Part shown: one piece after another, positions 16,807 through 23,812 of the stretch
Layout of the letters: each line of letters starts with the position of its first letter
Position numbering within the stretch: the stretch's first letter is position 1
Assembly (NCBI GenBank): GCA_964651385.1
Contig: CAZYYM010000030.1
Coordinates: forward strand, 1 to 34,573
DNA: 34,573 nt
Direction of reading: 5' to 3'
DNA from: GCA-001735895 sp964651385
GTDB lineage: Bacteria > Pseudomonadota > Gammaproteobacteria > GCA-001735895
Translations under genes and position numbers: made by a program
The notes under the pieces: generated by a model
What the model was told of the DNA's origin: nothing
The model's input: the letters and a program-made list of their open reading frames with translations, nothing else
The model's database searches: none

Positions 16807-18992
16807 TAGATGAGAATACCCAATACCTTGACCAGACAACCGGAGAGCTATTGGTCAATGGCAAAATATATATCGGTACACCTGGACTCGATCCAAAGAT
16901 ATTAGCCAACCAGATCACTATCTATTCAGACAGGGCTTTAACCACAGCGATCTCGAACCCACAGATAACCAATGCCAATGGTCAGGCTACGAATAAAATA
17001 TGGGTGCCAGGTAAATATGCTTTAGCGGTTACTGACTCGGCTGACGTGCAAAAGTATATCAACACGGACAACGGCACATCAGGGATCACCACGCCGGAAC
17101 AAGTTAATAGCATGGCGGATTTGATAGCCCTCGATACAACCCGTTTTAATGCCGCCAGTCTTATTAGTTTTCATTCAACACTAAACAAGGGCGGTGGTGA
17201 GTTTTATTATGACTCGACACAAAGCAGGGCCAATCATAATGGTATCACTATTATAGACCCCACCAACACAGCTAACCTTGCTCTGTGGGATGCTACTGCT
17301 CAAACAACGTGGTTTACGGTAGGTACTGGTAGTGGTTGTTGGATGAGAATATATAATGGATCTATTAATGTTTTGTGGGCAGGTTCAAAGTTAGGTTCTT
17401 TTGATAATTCAAAATCTATACAGGGTGCTATAGATTATGCAGAGTCTATTGTTTCTAGTGTGAATAATGCGGTGATTGCTTGTGACGTAGATTTACAATT
17501 CAGTAGTACACTAACTGTAACTGTATCAACAGAATCAAGAATACCAGACATTAATTTTACTGGAACAATGATATATACTGGTGTTGATACACAGCCTGCA
17601 ATAGTAATTGGAGAAACTTCAAAAGTCATATTTGAAGCAAATATCAACCTGGCAGTAACCAAGCAAACCAATTCAGATTGGACTCAAGCTGAATGTATCG
17701 GGATAAGATTGATAAACGCGAATGCATGCTCAAATATTAATATAAGAGAAGCATCTAAATTTACAGTTGGTCTTGAGTGTTCAGGAAATAACCAAGGTTT
17801 TGTTTATAACAATGTATCTTTAGGCGATATGAATGGCAACCAATATGGCGTTGATCTAAAACCCTCTGGCACTGGTTGGGTAAATGAAAATAATTTTATT
17901 GGTGGTAGATTTACAGTATTTACTGGAGTAAATAGCACACTATCAAGATATGGCGTCAGACTTGGAGTATCGGGATTAAGTCAGGTTAATAATAATATAT
18001 TTCTGAAACCTTCATTTGAGTTGAATCAAGCAGATACAGGTGCAGGGAAAACGTTCGGTGTAACGATGTTTGACTCTATACAGAATCATATAATTAATTG
18101 TAGGAGTGAAGGCACAGAAGTTGTTGCAGTGTTTGATGCTGGATGTGATGAAAACGAGGTTACTATAGGATATTCTAATTCAACATCACACGCCGTTACC
18201 AATAATGGGTTTGCTGGCAATGTAGTCAAATACAGCCGACAAATAGCCGAGTACAATAGTAAGACTATCTTCGAGATTGATAATCTCAGAAATAAGACTG
18301 CACTACATAGTGCAGGAATTAATATAACAAGTGGGATGGTTGCTGTAGATACTACCACAGGGGTCTTGAAATATAATGGGCCTACGGTAACTCTGAATGC
18401 AGAAGATATCACAATAACATCAGCAACCAGAGCTATGGGTGCTGTAGTAGACACATCAGAAAATAAACAATTTATGATGTCGTGTGGATACACAGGCTCA
18501 GGTGGTAGACTATATGTTGTTTGTTATGACGCCAATGATTTATTACTGACAGGGACAGCTCCATCTTATGCTATAGGAAAGTCAAACAATACTTTATCTG
18601 TGTCAGGGAATGGATATAGATCAGGATCAGATAGCACATCAAATGTAGTAGTTGAATTTCATGATAATGTTAAAAGAGCGTTTATTGGTATTTCTAAAGG
18701 AACCCTAAGCCCACAACTAAACAGTTTTAGAATATCATCCATTGATGATCCTGATTATGTTGTTAAAACTCCAATTTTGGAGAAGACACCAACAGCCTCG
18801 ATAAAACCTGATTTTGTATATAGTGATGTTATTCCTACATCGGGAACATGGCTACTAGGTGATAGAGTATGGAATATATCACCATCGGTCGATGTTAATA
18901 ATATGGTTCTTGATCACTGGATTTGCACTGTGGCAGGAACGCCTGGAACATGGGTTGCCCAATATGTATCAACAGTATCTCCAGCTAATTAA
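16794..18992 (+). CDS. Tailspike 2, beta-helix type
   Basis: 732 residues. The N-terminal attachment domain (DQTTGELLVNGKIYIGTPGL, NGQATNKIWVPGKYALAV) is a paralogue of that in spike 1. A linker (GGGEFYYDSTQSRANHNG) leads into a region at about 200-500 with repeated N/G-rich strands such as NINIREASKFTVGLEC and VNENNFIGGRFTVFTG, typical of a right-handed parallel beta-helix as in P22 gp9 and other depolymerase spikes. The C-terminal part is beta-rich and probably drives trimerisation. Likely binds or cuts surface polysaccharide; catalytic acids cannot be assigned by eye. Confidence 0.85.
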   Translation: MPSLIDENTQYLDQTTGELLVNGKIYIGTPGLDPKILANQITIYSDRALTTAISNPQITNANGQATNKIWVPGKYALAVTDSADVQKYINTDNGTSGITTPEQVNSMADLIALDTTRFNAASLISFHSTLNKGGGEFYYDSTQSRANHNGITIIDPTNTANLALWDATAQTTWFTVGTGSGCWMRIYNGSINVLWAGSKLGSFDNSKSIQGAIDYAESIVSSVNNAVIACDVDLQFSSTLTVTVSTESRIPDINFTGTMIYTGVDTQPAIVIGETSKVIFEANINLAVTKQTNSDWTQAECIGIRLINANACSNINIREASKFTVGLECSGNNQGFVYNNVSLGDMNGNQYGVDLKPSGTGWVNENNFIGGRFTVFTGVNSTLSRYGVRLGVSGLSQVNNNIFLKPSFELNQADTGAGKTFGVTMFDSIQNHIINCRSEGTEVVAVFDAGCDENEVTIGYSNSTSHAVTNNGFAGNVVKYSRQIAEYNSKTIFEIDNLRNKTALHSAGINITSGMVAVDTTTGVLKYNGPTVTLNAEDITITSATRAMGAVVDTSENKQFMMSCGYTGSGGRLYVVCYDANDLLLTGTAPSYAIGKSNNTLSVSGNGYRSGSDSTSNVVVEFHDNVKRAFIGISKGTLSPQLNSFRISSIDDPDYVVKTPILEKTPTASIKPDFVYSDVIPTSGTWLLGDRVWNISPSVDVNNMVLDHWICTVAGTPGTWVAQYVSTVSPAN

Positions 18993-19176
18993 AAACAATA
19001 GTATTGGATTTGGAAGAAGTGTTAATTAATTGTCTAAATCACAACTAAATAATATAAACAAACAATATTAAATAAACTCACAAAATAATCACGTAGGTTA
19101 TTGATTAATACCTTGTACCTGGCGCTTAATTCACAGAATAATATAGGGTAAGTATTTGAATTTGGTGGTTTTTAAG

Positions 19177-19226
19177 GTTGACTTTTAATCAATTGGTCGG
19201 GCGTTCGAATCGCCCACGGCCCACCA
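19177..19226 (+). other. attP core: 3' half of tRNA-Lys (UUU)
   Basis: From the anticodon stem onward this is a tRNA: stem GTTGA/TCAAT around loop CTTTTAA (anticodon TTT), variable region TGGTC, T stem GGGCG/CGCCC around TTCGAAT, acceptor strand ACGGCCC, discriminator A and encoded CCA (19224-19226). Upstream sequence cannot form the D arm or the 5' acceptor strand, so it is not a functional tRNA. Phages integrating into tRNA genes carry this 3' portion so that the gene is restored on integration. Confidence 0.85.
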
Positions 19227-19254
19227 TTTTTCTTTATATCATTCAATGACTTAT

Positions 19255-19279
19255 GTTGTGCGGAAAATTTCCGCACAAC
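19255..19279. repeat. Perfect 12-bp inverted repeat next to attP
   Basis: GTTGTGCGGAAA is followed, after one A, by its exact reverse complement. There is no U run on either side for a standard terminator, so a protein-binding site (excisionase, integrase or repressor) is possible, as is a bidirectional hairpin that stops convergent transcripts of spike 2 and the leftward genes. Confidence 0.75.
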
Positions 19280-19329
19280 TTCATTTCCCAAAAAAGTAAC
19301 AAAATAAAACATTAATGTTCACAAAATAA

Positions 19330-19518
19330 TTATTCTCGATAAGCCTCAATAGCTTTCCTGATGCCATCCGATACGTTGCCTTCCCCGATATTTTTAGCCT
19401 TTTCGGTGAGTCGGTCAGATAGCGAAATATTACGCCGCTTTTGAATACCTTCTTCCTGCCTGGGTCTACCGGCCCCTTCTCTGGGGCCGCCTCTGGTTGA
19501 TTTCTGATGTGAGTTCAT
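19330..19518 (-). CDS. Ribbon-helix-helix type DNA-binding protein
   Basis: 62 residues from ATG 19518, which has AGGG about 8 nt upstream; a longer form from ATG 19557 would overlap the upstream gene. The N-terminus GGPREGAGRPR is an AT-hook-like basic arm, and RRNISLSDRLTEKAKNI followed by GNVSDGIRKAIEAY has the strand-helix-helix pattern of Arc/CopG-type regulators. Last gene before attP, downstream of a 195-residue unknown protein. It could be an excisionase-like factor, a regulator of its own cassette, or an antitoxin. Confidence 0.7.
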   Translation of the reverse strand: MNSHQKSTRGGPREGAGRPRQEEGIQKRRNISLSDRLTEKAKNIGEGNVSDGIRKAIEAYRE

Positions 19519-19549
19519 TAATTGCCCTGGTAAGACGCGCTGCTTGTTT

Positions 19550-20134
19550 TTATACATCGTTTAAAAGAGCTTTCACGTTTTCAACTCCGTTCCATTTTGC
19601 TTGAAAGCATATTTTATTCCTTAACACGTAATCGGCTGCACCTTTCATCGCGTCTGCGCTTAAAATACGGTTGATTGCATCGTCTATTCCTAATTTATCT
19701 TGCAAGAACGATTTAAAGTCTTTCTGTTTTTTATTAGTTAATTTTTGATCTTTACAAAATGTATCAAATATATTTCTTCTATCAGTAAAGTTAACGCCGC
19801 CATCTTTGTCAAAATAAATTTTTTCTTTTACAACTGATCCAGCAACGGGTAATTCGGGTACTCTGACAGCAATAATGTGCTGTGCTCCGGTTATAGTGTA
19901 ATAATCGCCTTCGTTATTTATCTTTTTTCGATCACGAATTACACGCAACCCGCCAAGCCTAATATCCATCATGTACCTGTTGAGTAAGTACATTTTAGTA
20001 AGATCGTCCTCGATAGCATCTTCAACTTTTTCGTAAATAAATTCCCAGAATATTGCATTAGATAGCGAACTATCTTTTTTAATCAACTGTTTAACGCGCT
20101 TCCCCAATTCAATAGCTAACTCTTTGTTTTCCAT
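19550..20134 (-). CDS. Unknown 195-aa protein of the attP-proximal cassette
   Basis: Start ATG 20134 is chosen because GAGG lies 8 nt upstream; the frame stays open further but without a ribosome site. The protein is charged, soluble and mixed alpha/beta, with segments GKRVKQLIKKDSSLSNAIFW, VIRDRKKINNEGDYYTIT and FKSFLQDKLGIDDAINRILS. I recognise no family. It has its own sigma-70-like promoter, so it may be made in lysogens, and its stop is close to the ribbon-helix-helix gene. A host-modifying or defence role is only a hypothesis. Confidence 0.65.
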   Translation of the reverse strand: MENKELAIELGKRVKQLIKKDSSLSNAIFWEFIYEKVEDAIEDDLTKMYLLNRYMMDIRLGGLRVIRDRKKINNEGDYYTITGAQHIIAVRVPELPVAGSVVKEKIYFDKDGGVNFTDRRNIFDTFCKDQKLTNKKQKDFKSFLQDKLGIDDAINRILSADAMKGAADYVLRNKICFQAKWNGVENVKALLNDV

Positions 20135-20167
20135 TTTATTTCCTCGTTGCGGTTGTCTATATTTGTT

Positions 20168-20195
20168 ATTATACACAACTAATCTATATATGCAA
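20168..20195 (-). promoter_or_regulatory. Sigma-70 promoter for the attP-proximal cassette
   Basis: Reading leftward: TTGCAT (20195-20190), 16-bp spacer, TATAAT (20173-20168). The ATG at 20134 is 34 nt beyond the -10, leaving room for a leader with GAGG. Two near-identical direct repeats (TTGTGTATTA and TTGTGTATAA) flank or overlap the promoter and could be operator sites. Confidence 0.65.
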
Positions 20196-20238
20196 GGTTT
20201 AATACACAATAAATTAAACTATTTCGTCGCTTTAGTTG

Positions 20239-20282
20239 ATTCCGTTAAGGCTCTAACGGAATGATGCCTATTCCTATAGGAA
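20239..20282. repeat. Two palindromes between integrase and cassette
   Basis: ATTCCGTTA (20239-20247) is inverted at 20254-20262 after a 6-bp spacer. Eight bases on, TTCCTATAGGAA (20271-20282) is a perfect 12-bp palindrome. Neither is followed by a U run. They lie between the end of the integrase gene and the cassette promoter, so operator or recombination-protein sites are possible. Confidence 0.6.
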
Positions 20283-20329
20283 CCAAACCGATCAACGATC
20301 AACCATTATTGAAGGTTTGTGCAATAGCT

Positions 20330-21292
20330 TTATTTCGTCGCTTTAACCGATTTTCGCTTGCGGTCATACACTCTGACCATTGATTCCGATTTATGCCCTG
20401 ACGCTGCTTTTTTGTCACCATCAAAGTCAGAAACGCCTTTTGCCTTGATATCGTGAAAAGTGAAGTCGAATCCCCTGGACGCTTTAATAAATAGCTTATG
20501 GAATGCGTCATAACGCACATCAGAGCCTTTGCGGTTTACAATAGGCATCTCAGGAACTCGTATACAGCCTTTTAAGCCCTGTTCTATGGCTTCATCTAGT
20601 CTAGGTGATGATAATGTTAAAGCACTGTCAGAACCCTTTAAACGCCTCGTATTAAGCCCTTTATCCTCAATATCCTTTACCCGGGTATCTAATACCTCTG
20701 ATATTCGCATACGACACAAATAAGCCAATTCCATAGCGACTTTTACCATTGGTGCGGCATTGCTATAAACAGCTTGATATTCTTCATCAGTAACATACCT
20801 GGTTCTGGCTTTTTCGGTGATTCTTCTAACGCCTTTGCAAGGGTTCGTGGTTCTGACTTTATCGCGTTCATAACACCAGGCCCATGCCGATGATAGGTAA
20901 GCTATCTCTCGGTTCGCTGATATGTTTCCTCGATAATCAAGATATTTGCGGATCACGCCAGGCGTAATGTTTTTAATCTTTACCTGCTTAAATTCCAGTT
21001 TGCCGACAGGAGTTGATAGTAGCCGTTCCAAACCTTGCTCTATTTGGCGCTTAGATTGCTTCTTAGCGTGTGAATTGGATTTCAGGTACTCAGCTACTAT
21101 ATATTGCAAAGTGTCCTGAGAACTGCTTGTGAGCTGTTTATAGTGATCCCAAACATCAGGCAGCGACATATTATCCGAACCCATTACAATATCTTTACAA
21201 CCAGGCGGGCGATAAATTAGCCTACCTCGATTCACATAGACATATTTAGGTAATTTCTGGTTTGATTTTTTACGATTCCGTCCCATCGCCAA
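20330..21292 (-). CDS. int: Tyrosine-type integrase
   Basis: 320 residues. It would recombine the tRNA-Lys attP with the host gene. The N-terminal arm-binding part is basic (MGRNRKKSNQKLPKYVYVNR), a SAM-like core-binding domain spans about 60-150, and the catalytic domain follows: Arg in CRMRISEVLDTR, the HDIKAKG block, GHKSESMVRVYDRK with the second His and the nucleophile Tyr near residue 310. The H-x-x-R box reads H-D-I-K, with Lys in place of Arg. Overlaps the upstream DUF4224-like gene by 23 bp. Start may equally be the second Met (21286). Confidence 0.9.
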   Translation of the reverse strand: MAMGRNRKKSNQKLPKYVYVNRGRLIYRPPGCKDIVMGSDNMSLPDVWDHYKQLTSSSQDTLQYIVAEYLKSNSHAKKQSKRQIEQGLERLLSTPVGKLEFKQVKIKNITPGVIRKYLDYRGNISANREIAYLSSAWAWCYERDKVRTTNPCKGVRRITEKARTRYVTDEEYQAVYSNAAPMVKVAMELAYLCRMRISEVLDTRVKDIEDKGLNTRRLKGSDSALTLSSPRLDEAIEQGLKGCIRVPEMPIVNRKGSDVRYDAFHKLFIKASRGFDFTFHDIKAKGVSDFDGDKKAASGHKSESMVRVYDRKRKSVKATK

Positions 21293-21488
21293 ACTCTATT
21301 ATTTGATCTTTGTCTTCCATCATAGCTTTATTTATGGCCTCGATGGTAGTCCTAACCCTGCCTTTTCTGGATTCCATGTAGACAATGCCATTATTATTTA
21401 ACCAATCCACCAGCGTTTTTTTCTGTCCAGCATCGGCCATTTCCATCAATTCATCCTGATATATAACGCTGTTCACTTTTCCCATCAT
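21270..21488 (-). CDS. DUF4224-like protein upstream of integrase
   Basis: 72 residues. The central section (ELMEMADAGQKKTLVDWLNN, NGIVYMESRKGRVRTTIEAI) follows the DUF4224 pattern: an N-terminal helix pair, then a short beta segment with a basic turn. These small proteins are commonly encoded just before, and overlapping, phage integrases, as here, and may assist or regulate recombination. The ribosome site is weak. The C-terminus is acidic. Confidence 0.65.
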   Translation of the reverse strand: MMGKVNSVIYQDELMEMADAGQKKTLVDWLNNNGIVYMESRKGRVRTTIEAINKAMMEDKDQIIEFGDGTES

Positions 21489-21566
21489 ATCTAATTATCA
21501 TCTTTTGAAATTAATGCCCGTGCGGTAGGGAACGGGGCTTCACGCGGTTCTGGCCGCGCTCCATTC

Positions 21567-21740
21567 CTAATTAATGTCATCATCCTGGCCGCGCTCCATT
21601 TCGAGCTGACGCGCTTCAAATTCGTCCAGCGCTTTTTTGTGGCGGATGGCCTGGTCGGATTTATTGGCGGGCAATATTTTTTTGCCTTCGCTGTAAACAA
21701 TCTGCATTTCCTGTGTCGGCTTGGGTCTTTTATTATTCAT
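21567..21740 (-). CDS. Small charged protein, 57 aa
   Basis: Starts MNNKRPKPTQEMQIVYSEGK with GGAGG about 7 nt upstream, the best ribosome site in this area, and ends EMERGQDDDIN. It is probably a helical soluble protein in the leftward early operon, between RecT and the DUF4224-like gene. The 15-bp sequence encoding MERGQ is repeated 35 bp further on, just past the stop. No family recognised. Confidence 0.6.
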   Translation of the reverse strand: MNNKRPKPTQEMQIVYSEGKKILPANKSDQAIRHKKALDEFEARQLEMERGQDDDIN

Positions 21741-21782
21741 TTGCTTCCTCCCACGCTGAATCCAGCGGCGTGATAGATTACT

Positions 21783-22847
21783 TTAATCATTAGGTAGCGC
21801 CATTGAGTGCAAAATATTCTCGATATTAATTTTGGCGTCTGGTGAAATAGTCCGCCAGAATAGTTTTAATTCGTGTTCGTTCATTTCGCTGTAGGCTTCC
21901 ATTGCAGTTTCTTCGGGTTCATTCTGGATAATGTTTGCAACAGTTAGCACGTAATCGATCGCCTCATGCTTCCAGCCTTGAACCATTTCCTGGTGCTTTC
22001 CTATCTGGCCTTTCCCAGCGAAACTTTTAATAATAGTTCCCCAGTAGAGTGCTTTTTCAGCGTCACAGTCCAGTAGGTTTGCCAATGCTGCGCCGTTTCT
22101 CTCATGGAGTAATTCGTCAATTAGTTTGATATCTTCTTCACTTGGCGCGTTATCAAAGTCAATGCCTTCTTCATGGTTTACATGCTCAATTACTTTCGCC
22201 AGCCGTTCGTGTCTATCAGTTCGAGGCCATGTTTTCGAGGCCCGTTTAATAACTGCTTTTTTCCGCATTTCATTCGGGAATGTGTTCCAGGGTGAATACT
22301 TCGCGCCATTGCCGGTGGTAGACTTGGACTTCATTTTAATATCCAATAGTTCGGCCTCGGTCATTACTTCGACGAGATAATCCGAATCACAGGTTTTCGC
22401 AATACAATAAACTCCAACTATATCGCCTCGATCTTTATCGAACGGGTTTGCTGTGTGAACCGGCGCGGCTGCTGGGCCTTTGTATTCGAATGAGTCTTTA
22501 TCATAAACAACATCAGCCCGGCACCACATAATTGAACCGGTATCGGTGGCCATTTTTATAAGACCTTTATACGATATATCCAAACAGATGGAGTTATCAC
22601 GCGGCACCAGATAGGCGTATGCGGTTGCCGGGTTCAAACTAAGCCCGATGGACGCCACATTAATAATCGCGTCCCTCAGCGAACCTGGGTTACCCTGGAA
22701 CGCTTTTAACGTGTAGTCATTCTTATAAACCGATTGCATGGCAAAATTCGCCTCTGATTTCCAAATTAATGTAGTCTCTGGCGACAACTCATTAATACTG
22801 ATAAATTGATCTTTTGCGGCATCAATAACCTGTATCGCTTTATTCAC
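21783..22847 (-). CDS. recT: RecT-family single-strand annealing protein
   Basis: 354 residues from a GTG start. The RecT core is clear: VASIGLSLNPATAYAYLVPR, ICLDISYKGLIKMATDTGSI, ADVVYDKDSFEYKG, and WNTFPNEMRKKAVIKRASKTW. RecT proteins coat and pair single strands in phage recombination and concatemer formation. The C-terminal about 120 residues are an acidic helical extension beyond the core. No RecE-like exonuclease is found beside it. Start overlaps the upstream 39-aa membrane protein by 8 bp. Confidence 0.93.
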   Translation of the reverse strand: MNKAIQVIDAAKDQFISINELSPETTLIWKSEANFAMQSVYKNDYTLKAFQGNPGSLRDAIINVASIGLSLNPATAYAYLVPRDNSICLDISYKGLIKMATDTGSIMWCRADVVYDKDSFEYKGPAAAPVHTANPFDKDRGDIVGVYCIAKTCDSDYLVEVMTEAELLDIKMKSKSTTGNGAKYSPWNTFPNEMRKKAVIKRASKTWPRTDRHERLAKVIEHVNHEEGIDFDNAPSEEDIKLIDELLHERNGAALANLLDCDAEKALYWGTIIKSFAGKGQIGKHQEMVQGWKHEAIDYVLTVANIIQNEPEETAMEAYSEMNEHELKLFWRTISPDAKINIENILHSMALPND

Positions 22848-22959
22848 TCTGACTCCGGATAACGGTAAACATCAGCAACGCGCCGATGAATTTAAAAATA
22901 ATAGGCTCGGCACCAAGTGCCAAAACAAGCCCGGTGATTATTACGTAATCGCGGCTCAT
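22840..22959 (-). CDS. Tiny membrane protein, 39 aa
   Basis: Translation: MSRDYVIITGLVLALGAEPI, then IIFKFIGALLMFTVIRSQSE. Almost the whole chain is hydrophobic and could cross the membrane once or twice. The start overlaps the previous stop (ATGA) and the stop overlaps recT, so it is embedded in a coupled operon and likely real. Function unknown. Confidence 0.6.
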   Translation of the reverse strand: MSRDYVIITGLVLALGAEPIIFKFIGALLMFTVIRSQSE

Positions 22960-23135
22960 GCCGAAACTTCGCTATAGGGAACAATCTCGCAGTCTTTCCG
23001 ATCCGCGTATCCATGTTGCATCCAGTCAAGTTCGAGTTCTGCCGCTTTTTTGGTTCTATACTTAATGACTTTCCGCGTGTTTGAGTCCCGAACGAAGTCA
23101 TCCTGTTTGAAGCCTTTTATTTTGATGGCAAACAT
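22956..23135 (-). CDS. Small early protein, 59 aa
   Basis: From ATG 23135 (TAATG overlap with the upstream gene): MFAIKIKGFKQDDFVRDSNT, then KKAAELELDWMQHGYADRKD and a C-terminal SEVSA. It has the look of a compact alpha/beta protein, with basic and acidic halves. Such single-domain proteins that start with a strand and a short R/K-rich turn are common in phage early operons. No function can be assigned. Confidence 0.65.
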   Translation of the reverse strand: MFAIKIKGFKQDDFVRDSNTRKVIKYRTKKAAELELDWMQHGYADRKDCEIVPYSEVSA

Positions 23136-23398
23136 TATGCTGACATCGCTTCGTATCGTGCGATAGCTGCTTGCTCTTTTTCTGCTTCGAGGTCTTCCCA
23201 GCATTGTTTCTCGATGATCTGAAATTCATCATCGGTTAGTTTTTCGGTGATATCGATCCCACGCCAAATTACAGCATTAATTTCGATTTCGGCATCGCAA
23301 CCAGGATGCGCATTATCGCCCCACATAACGCAAGGCTCGCCGGGATAAACGGTGTATTCAACCTCGGTTTCAAACTCAAGATATCCGTTAGTATTCAT
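23135..23398 (-). CDS. Conserved-looking early protein, 87 aa
   Basis: The first half is beta-rich and acidic (FETEVEYTVYPGEPCVMWGD, GCDAEIEINAVIWRGIDITE), the second helical (LTDDEFQIIEKQCWEDLEAE). This layout, a strand pair, a PGC turn, an I-E-I strand and a terminal helix, recurs in small hypothetical proteins of lambdoid early regions. It overlaps both neighbours by TAATG. Function unknown. Confidence 0.7.
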   Translation of the reverse strand: MNTNGYLEFETEVEYTVYPGEPCVMWGDNAHPGCDAEIEINAVIWRGIDITEKLTDDEFQIIEKQCWEDLEAEKEQAAIARYEAMSA

Positions 23399-23697
23399 TA
23401 CGCGGCCTCGTAGCTGATAGCCAGTAATTTCTGCCGCTTTTCCTTCAGGATATCCATTTTCACCTGATGTTCTGCGCGTTCCTTTTCTTCTGCGTGGTCA
23501 ATTTCTTCAACCGCTTTTACAAAAACATCATCGATATCAATATCAACGTCAAACTCGACTTCACCAGCCATTATCCATTCTTTTGTATAACTTCCGTGAA
23601 CCCCGAGATCATCGTATTGCGAAAGCTGGAGACAATTCCGACACCCATCACTAAAAGCTATTGGGTCAGTGATATATAAATACTGTTTTATTTTCAT
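23398..23697 (-). CDS. First gene of the leftward early operon, 99 aa
   Basis: Start ATG 23697 is preceded by AGGAG at a good distance. Residues 17-27 have CRNCLQLSQYD; the middle is very acidic (EVEFDVDIDIDDVF) and the end is a charged helix. Being first after the PL-like promoter is the place of N in lambda, but this protein is acidic rather than Arg-rich, so it is not an N-type antiterminator. Function unknown. Confidence 0.7.
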   Translation of the reverse strand: MKIKQYLYITDPIAFSDGCRNCLQLSQYDDLGVHGSYTKEWIMAGEVEFDVDIDIDDVFVKAVEEIDHAEEKERAEHQVKMDILKEKRQKLLAISYEAA

Positions 23698-23728
23698 TTT
23701 CCGCTCCTGTGTATTTGAGTATGGGTTA

Positions 23729-23757
23729 AATATACAGTACGTATATAACCAAGTCAA
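23729..23757 (-). promoter_or_regulatory. PL-like early promoter
   Basis: Reading leftward: TTGACT (23757-23752), 17-bp spacer, TATATT (23734-23729). It starts the leftward operon that runs to recT and int. An operator overlaps the -10 and another adjoins the -35. The promoter matches the rightward one at 24 of 29 positions. Confidence 0.85.
23732..23744. promoter_or_regulatory. Repressor operator O1 (PL)
   Basis: ATAC-N5-GTAT, 13 bp: ATACAGTACGTAT. It overlaps the -10 hexamer of the leftward promoter, in the same register as the operator in the rightward promoter. Confidence 0.65.
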
Positions 23758-23769
23758 TACAAATCGTAT
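23757..23769. promoter_or_regulatory. Repressor operator O2 (PL)
   Basis: ATACAAATCGTAT, the same ATAC-N5-GTAT pattern. It lies directly upstream of the -35 of the leftward promoter, 25 bp (start to start) from O1. Confidence 0.65.
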
Positions 23770-23812
23770 AGAAACAGCGTAAATATTTAATTAATAAAAA
23801 ATAAGGAAGGGT

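Larger units (their letters stand above)
18993..19329. other. Non-coding attachment-site region
   Basis: An AT-rich 337-bp stretch between spike 2 and the leftward genes. The left part (18993-19170) carries AT-rich sequence with imperfect repeats of AAACAATA and no reading frame I can support. It holds the tRNA-like core and a long palindrome, listed separately. This is the natural place for integrase arm sites and host-factor bending sites; I could not find a clean IHF consensus. Confidence 0.6.

Noticed and set aside
19177..19226. Functional tRNA-Lys gene
   Set aside because: Only the 3' half is present; no D arm or 5' acceptor strand can be formed from upstream sequence.
18993..19329. IHF sites in attP
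   Set aside because: I could not find a clean WATCAANNNNTTR match on either strand by eye.
20299..20520. 73-aa minus-strand frame inside the end of integrase
   Set aside because: Shadow of the integrase coding region, no start signal and no conserved pattern.
21491..21700. 69-aa minus-strand frame next to the integrase operon
   Set aside because: It overlaps, in another frame, the 57-aa frame that has a GGAGG site; it lacks a ribosome site and its composition is atypical.
23398..23697. Lambda N-like antiterminator as first PL gene
   Set aside because: The protein is acidic and has no Arg-rich N-terminal motif; no boxB hairpin seen in the leader.
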